Assembly: GCA_934718145.1 (NCBI GenBank)
Contig: CAKUZC010000049.1
Span: 1 to 7,345 of the forward strand
Direction of reading: 5' to 3'
DNA from: an uncultured Eubacteriales bacterium
GTDB taxonomy: Bacteria; Bacillota; Clostridia; Oscillospirales; Acutalibacteraceae
Length of the DNA: 7,345 bases
The notes beneath the pieces were generated by a model, which ran no database searches, was not told the DNA's origin, and saw nothing but the letters and a program-made list of their open reading frames with translations. The position numbers were made by a program, and so were the translations under genes. The stretch's first letter is position 1; the number at the start of each line of letters is the position of its first letter. Positions 4,725 to 7,345 of the stretch are shown here, in pieces.

Positions 4725-5477
4725 ATGAGTAAGTTAGAATTTTTAAAGAAAATATTAGCAACGGGTTTAGCAGTAATGAGTTTTGTGCCGGCAGTAGGAG
4801 CAGTGGAAAGCGACGACGAAGTAGAAGGTGAACCACCTGCAAAAATGATCGGGATAAGTGAGGAGGAGGATAATTTTAATAAGATGCAAGCGAGAGGTTT
4901 TGTTTGCATGTCTTATTTTCAAAAATCTGCTAAAGATTTTATAAAAGAGTTTCCAAGAGGAAATGTTTTTATTGATGCTATGAAGTACATGTTCGAAGTT
5001 TTTGACGAAGAGATAGAACCAGATAGGTTAAGTATAAAGAGAAATCTTAACATTATAGAGGAGTATATACATAGACGTAGAGAAGATAAGTTGGTGGAAG
5101 AAATTTATGATAGGTTTGTTGTGTTTGGAGTAGAATTTACTCCTGAAAAACCTGAGTTTTCTTTTCCGGAAAAAATATTTGGTATGACTCGTCCTTTATT
5201 TGTTGCTCAGTTTGAAGTAGACAGATCAAATTTAGCGGACGGCATTTTGAGAATCAAAAATTTTGAAAAAATTATAAGCGACAAAGATGAAGAATATGAA
5301 CTTAGGTGTGTTTTAAAAGACGGCGGGTATAATGGTGGTGTATTAGCTGTTAAGAATAAAAACGGAGAATGGATTTCATTTGTGAATAATGGCATAAAAA
5401 AGATTTCGCAAGAAGAAATTATGAGAGAAGCAAGTTATACTATACAAAGTGAAGTTTTAAGCTACATTAAAAAATAA
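4725..5477 (+). CDS. Gene 5: complete secreted paralogue with clearest USP-like block order
   Basis: The 250-residue product has a Sec signal peptide (MSKLEFLKK, cleavage after PAVGA, residue 26), then an acidic spacer. A helical block contains FVCMSYFQKSAKDFI (59-73) and AMKYMFEVF (85-93). Then come a strand RPLFVAQFEVDR, NFEKI and YEL (191-193), followed by GGYNGGVLAVK (200-210), NGEW (213-216), FVNN (219-222) and ISQEE (227-231). This is the order of the second half of peptidase C19/USP domains (L..L.RFD; YEL; NGGHY.AYVK; GKWY; VSEEE). The catalytic His position reads Val206, and the Asn/Asp after the Trp is not clearly kept. No Cys box is seen. Inference: a catalytically dead USP-like secreted protein. 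It is shorter than gene 6, lacking that gene's insert between the blocks. Confidence 0.85.
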   Translation: MSKLEFLKKILATGLAVMSFVPAVGAVESDDEVEGEPPAKMIGISEEEDNFNKMQARGFVCMSYFQKSAKDFIKEFPRGNVFIDAMKYMFEVFDEEIEPDRLSIKRNLNIIEEYIHRRREDKLVEEIYDRFVVFGVEFTPEKPEFSFPEKIFGMTRPLFVAQFEVDRSNLADGILRIKNFEKIISDKDEEYELRCVLKDGGYNGGVLAVKNKNGEWISFVNNGIKKISQEEIMREASYTIQSEVLSYIKK

Positions 5478-5493
5478 TGATAAAAAATTATTA

Positions 5494-5521
5494 CCTCGGC
5501 ATTTCGCTGGGGTTTATTTTT
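5494..5521 (+). terminator. Intrinsic terminator of gene 5
   Basis: CCTCGGC (5494-5500), loop ATTTC, and GCTGGGG (5506-5512) form 7 pairs with two G:T. TTTATTTTT follows. It is nearly the same as the gene 1 terminator. Confidence 0.8.
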
Positions 5522-5541
5522 ATAATGTTATTAAATTATAG

Positions 5542-5570
5542 TTGAAATTTGGTGAAATTAATTTTACAAT
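5542..5570 (+). promoter_or_regulatory. Sigma-A-type promoter of gene 6
   Basis: The -35 is TTGAAA (5542-5547), the spacer 17 bp (with GAAATTAAT), and the -10 TACAAT (5565-5570). It starts 30 bases after the upstream terminator stem, as for gene 2. Confidence 0.83.
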
Positions 5571-5599
5571 ATAATTATAAATCTTTATTTAAAATTTAT

Positions 5600-5619
5600 A
5601 GGAGAGTGCCATATTTAAC
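5600..5619 (+). promoter_or_regulatory. Gene 6 ribosome binding site with long spacer
   Basis: AGGAG (5600-5604) is 15 bases before ATG 5620. The in-frame codons between are not ATG, GTG or TTG. The leader GTGCC...ACATGAGTAAGTTA groups with gene 5. Confidence 0.7.
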
Positions 5620-6432
5620 ATGAGTAAGTTAAGATTTTTAAAGAAGGCTATAGCAATAAGTTTAGCAGTAATGAGTTTTGTGCCGGCTGTAGGAGCAACA
5701 AAAAGCGATTTAGAATTTGAACCGCCTACAAAAATTGCTAAAATGGAGTTTGAGTGGGATGTAGAACATGAAGAAAAATTGGTCACGATGTTATTTGTTG
5801 CAGGAACGTTTTATAGTCAAGATAATATTAAAAGTTATGTAGAAAGTCTTTCGGCAGAGAATATTTTTTTCGGCGCATTGCAGTACATGTTTAGAGTTTT
5901 TGAGGGAAAAGAAGTATTTGATGAAAAAAATATCAGAAAAAATCTTGAGATTATAAGTGAAAAAATAAAGGATGAAGGTGATTTACAAGAATTGTTTATA
6001 GATTCTTTGGATCATTGTTCCGTTAAGACAGCACTGGGAGATAGAGAAATTTCTGTTGCCGGTGAAGTTGTCAAAGAATTAGGGACTTTAACTAAACCCG
6101 GTTTAATAGTTGATGTAATTGATTCAGATAATGAAGATGAGCCTAATAATTTAGAAGATTTTAAGGGAACTTTTAACTATGCGAGTGAATATTGCAGAAT
6201 TTTAAAAGATTTTCAAAGAATTTTCAATTTTTTAGGTAGAGGATATGAACTTTGTTTTGTTGGGAGCAGATTTGGTGATAAATCAACAATGGCTATTAAG
6301 ATGAAAAATGGAGAATGGGTTTCATATACAAATAAAGGCATGAAAAAGGTTTCAGAATGTGAGATTATTGAATCAGCAAAGCATATGAATGTAGATGATG
6401 TAGGAACAATATTTTTATACAGAGTAAAATAA
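5620..6432 (+). CDS. Gene 6: complete secreted paralogue, close relative of gene 7
   Basis: The 270-residue product has a signal peptide (MSKLRFLKKAIAISLA..., cleavage after PAVGA). The helical block is LFVAGTFYSQDNIKSYVE, then ALQYMFRVFEGKE. A middle segment with HCSVKTALGDREISVAGEVV is shared only with gene 7. The strand KPGLIVDVID is followed by the acidic DNEDEP, then DFQRI, YEL (209-211), MAIK (224-227), NGEW (230-233), VSE (244-246) and the end FLYRVK. The block order matches gene 5, with the same USP-like C-terminal pattern. The His position is absent (DKSTMAIK in place of NGGHYxAYVK). No enzymatic function is expected. Its own promoter and a weak terminator make it a single-gene transcription unit. 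Confidence 0.87.
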   Translation: MSKLRFLKKAIAISLAVMSFVPAVGATKSDLEFEPPTKIAKMEFEWDVEHEEKLVTMLFVAGTFYSQDNIKSYVESLSAENIFFGALQYMFRVFEGKEVFDEKNIRKNLEIISEKIKDEGDLQELFIDSLDHCSVKTALGDREISVAGEVVKELGTLTKPGLIVDVIDSDNEDEPNNLEDFKGTFNYASEYCRILKDFQRIFNFLGRGYELCFVGSRFGDKSTMAIKMKNGEWVSYTNKGMKKVSECEIIESAKHMNVDDVGTIFLYRVK

Positions 6433-6446
6433 GATTAAATATTTTG

Positions 6447-6473
6447 TCTCGGTATTTCACGGGGTTATTTTTA
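6447..6473 (+). terminator. Weak terminator of gene 6
   Basis: TCTCG (6447-6451) pairs with CGGGG (6460-6464) around an 8-base loop, followed by TTATTTTTAT. The stem is shorter than after genes 1, 3 and 5, but the position and T-tract are kept. Confidence 0.6.
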
Positions 6474-6492
6474 TAATATTATTAAAATGTAG

Positions 6493-6521
6493 TTGATATT
6501 TTATAAAATTAATGTTATAAT
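6493..6521 (+). promoter_or_regulatory. Sigma-A-type promoter of gene 7
   Basis: The -35 is TTGATA (6493-6498), the spacer 17 bp (with AAAATTAATG), and the -10 a perfect TATAAT (6516-6521). Confidence 0.87.
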
Positions 6522-6551
6522 ATAAACAAGGTTAGGATTAAATAAATTATC

Positions 6552-6571
6552 AGAAAGGTGCTTTGATTATA
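6552..6571 (+). promoter_or_regulatory. Gene 7 ribosome binding site
   Basis: AGAAAGG (6552-6558) lies 13 bases before ATG 6572. An in-frame TTG (6563-6565) is 4 bases from it. The leader GTGCTTTGATTA-ATGAGTAAATC groups with genes 2, 3 and 4, not with gene 6. Confidence 0.6.
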
Positions 6572-7345
6572 ATGAGTAAATCAGAGTTTTTAAAGAAAAT
6601 ATTAGCAATGGGTTTAGCAGTAATGAGCTGTGTACCGGCTGTAGGAGCAACAAAAAGTGGTGATAAGGGGGAATGTAAACCGTCCACAAAAATTGCTAAA
6701 GTGGAATTTGAGCGGGATGCAAAACATGAAGAAAAATTGGCTATGATGTTATTTGTTGCAGGAACGCTTTATAGTCAAGATAATACTAAAAGTTACATAG
6801 AAAGTCGTTCAGCAGAAAATACCCTTTTTAGTGCATTGCAGTACATATTTAGAGTTTTTGAGGGAAAAGAAGTATTTGATGAAAAAAATATCAGAAAAAA
6901 TCTTGAGGTTATAGGTGAAAAAATAGATAGTAAAGGTGATTTAGTAAAATTGTTTAAAAGTTCTATAGATCATTGTTCCGTTAATACATCACTGGGAGAT
7001 AGAGAAATTTCTGTTGCCGGTGAAGTTGTCGGAAAATTGGGGATTTTAAGTAAACCTGGTTTAATAGTTGATGTAGTTGATTTAGATAATGAAGATAAGC
7101 ATAATAGTTTAGAAGATTATAAGGGAATTTTTAACTGTGCGGGCGAATATTGCAGAACTTTAAAAGATTTTCAAAGAATTTCCAATCCTTCAGGTAGAGG
7201 ATATGAACTCTGTTTTGTTGGAAGCAGCTTTGATGGTAAATTAATAATGGCTATTAAGATGAAAGATGGAGAATGGGTTTCGTATACGAATAAAGGCATG
7301 AAAAAGGTTTCAGAAGGGGAGATTGTTGAATCAGCAAAGCATATT
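6572..7345 (+). CDS. Gene 7: secreted paralogue, recent duplicate of gene 6 (3' partial)
   Basis: The frame is open for 258 codons to the window end without a stop, so the last dozen or so residues lie outside. The signal peptide is MSKSEFLKKILAMGLAVM-SC-VPAVGA, cleaved after residue 26. The body matches gene 6 almost throughout: LFVAGTLYSQDN, FRVFEGKEVFDEKNIRKNLE, GDREISVAGEVV, KPGLIVDVVD, DFQRI, GYELCFVG, MAIKMKDGEWVSYTNKGMKK. The 3' end in the window (VSEGEIVESAKHI) corresponds to about 15 residues before the gene 6 stop. The leader and first 10 codons resemble genes 2-4 rather than gene 6, so this copy looks mosaic. As in the others, the C-terminal USP-like block lacks the His of 'GHY'. 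Confidence 0.88.
   Translation, partial: MSKSEFLKKILAMGLAVMSCVPAVGATKSGDKGECKPSTKIAKVEFERDAKHEEKLAMMLFVAGTLYSQDNTKSYIESRSAENTLFSALQYIFRVFEGKEVFDEKNIRKNLEVIGEKIDSKGDLVKLFKSSIDHCSVNTSLGDREISVAGEVVGKLGILSKPGLIVDVVDLDNEDKHNSLEDYKGIFNCAGEYCRTLKDFQRISNPSGRGYELCFVGSSFDGKLIMAIKMKDGEWVSYTNKGMKKVSEGEIVESAKHI

Noticed and set aside
4715..4909. Minus-strand open frames at 4715-4909 and similarly at 5589-5786
   Set aside because: Both are antisense readings of the conserved signal peptide, so their similarity to each other is explained by the + strand genes.
5207..5395. Minus-strand open frame of 62 codons
   Set aside because: Shadow of gene 5; Ser/Pro-rich composition from antisense of AT-rich Glu/Lys codons.
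1..7345. tRNA, rRNA, insertion sequence, integrase or phage genes; sortase LPxTG anchors
   Set aside because: None seen on either strand. The repeats are gene duplications, and no terminal inverted repeats or transposase motifs are visible.
1..7345. Toxin/immunity or polymorphic-toxin array
   Set aside because: No alternating small immunity-type genes and no recognised toxin domain; all copies belong to one family.

Overview
The window is strongly AT-rich and every intact gene is on the + strand. Promoters match the housekeeping sigma-70/sigma-A consensus, Shine-Dalgarno (SD) sites are AGGAG-like, stops are TAA and Trp is TGG, so the standard bacterial code fits. Low G+C, purine-rich SD sites and Lys-rich Sec signal peptides suggest a low-GC Gram-positive (Bacillota/Clostridia-like), possibly host-associated. 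This is inference; no taxonomic marker gene is present.

The whole window is one tandem array of a single secreted-protein family. Left to right it holds: gene 1 (1-1056, cut by the left edge, with a 5 x 45-bp repeat linker); gene 2 (1202-1735, lost its C-terminal half); gene 3 (1969-2802, complete); a decayed copy (about 2942-3383); gene 4 (3518-4593, frame broken in the signal peptide at an A AAA AAG heptamer); gene 5 (4725-5477, complete); gene 6 (5620-6432, complete); and gene 7 (6572 to the right edge, 3' partial, a close relative of gene 6). Genes 2-7 share a nearly invariant signal peptide ending in AVGA. The mature parts diverge but keep the same order of blocks: a helical block, an 'A-L-x-x-L/M-F' block, a '(F/I)xxI ... 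YEL' strand and a C-terminal 'G(K/E)W(Y) ... (V/I)S-x-x-E' block.

The genes do not form an operon. Genes 2-7 each have their own promoter with an exact 17-bp spacer, and most are followed by a short hairpin terminator about 30 bp before the next -35 box. The repeating unit is promoter, leader, signal peptide, variable body, terminator.

By eye, the order of conserved blocks resembles eukaryotic-type ubiquitin-specific proteases (peptidase C19): the helix after the Cys box, the LF/EF helices, the 'L-x-x-x-L-x-R-F' strand and the 'YEL ... GGHY ... GKWY ... VSEEE' His box. The expected nucleophile Cys and His are not seen in any copy. My best reading is a diversifying array of secreted pseudo-enzymes or effector/surface proteins with a degenerate USP-like fold. 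The fold is a hypothesis; no copy matches a family I can name with certainty.

Several signs show an array in flux: tandem duplication (genes 2/3 and 6/7), leader swapping (gene 7), internal deletion (gene 2), decay (2942-3383), repeat expansion (gene 1) and A-tract frameshifts (gene 4 and the decayed copy).
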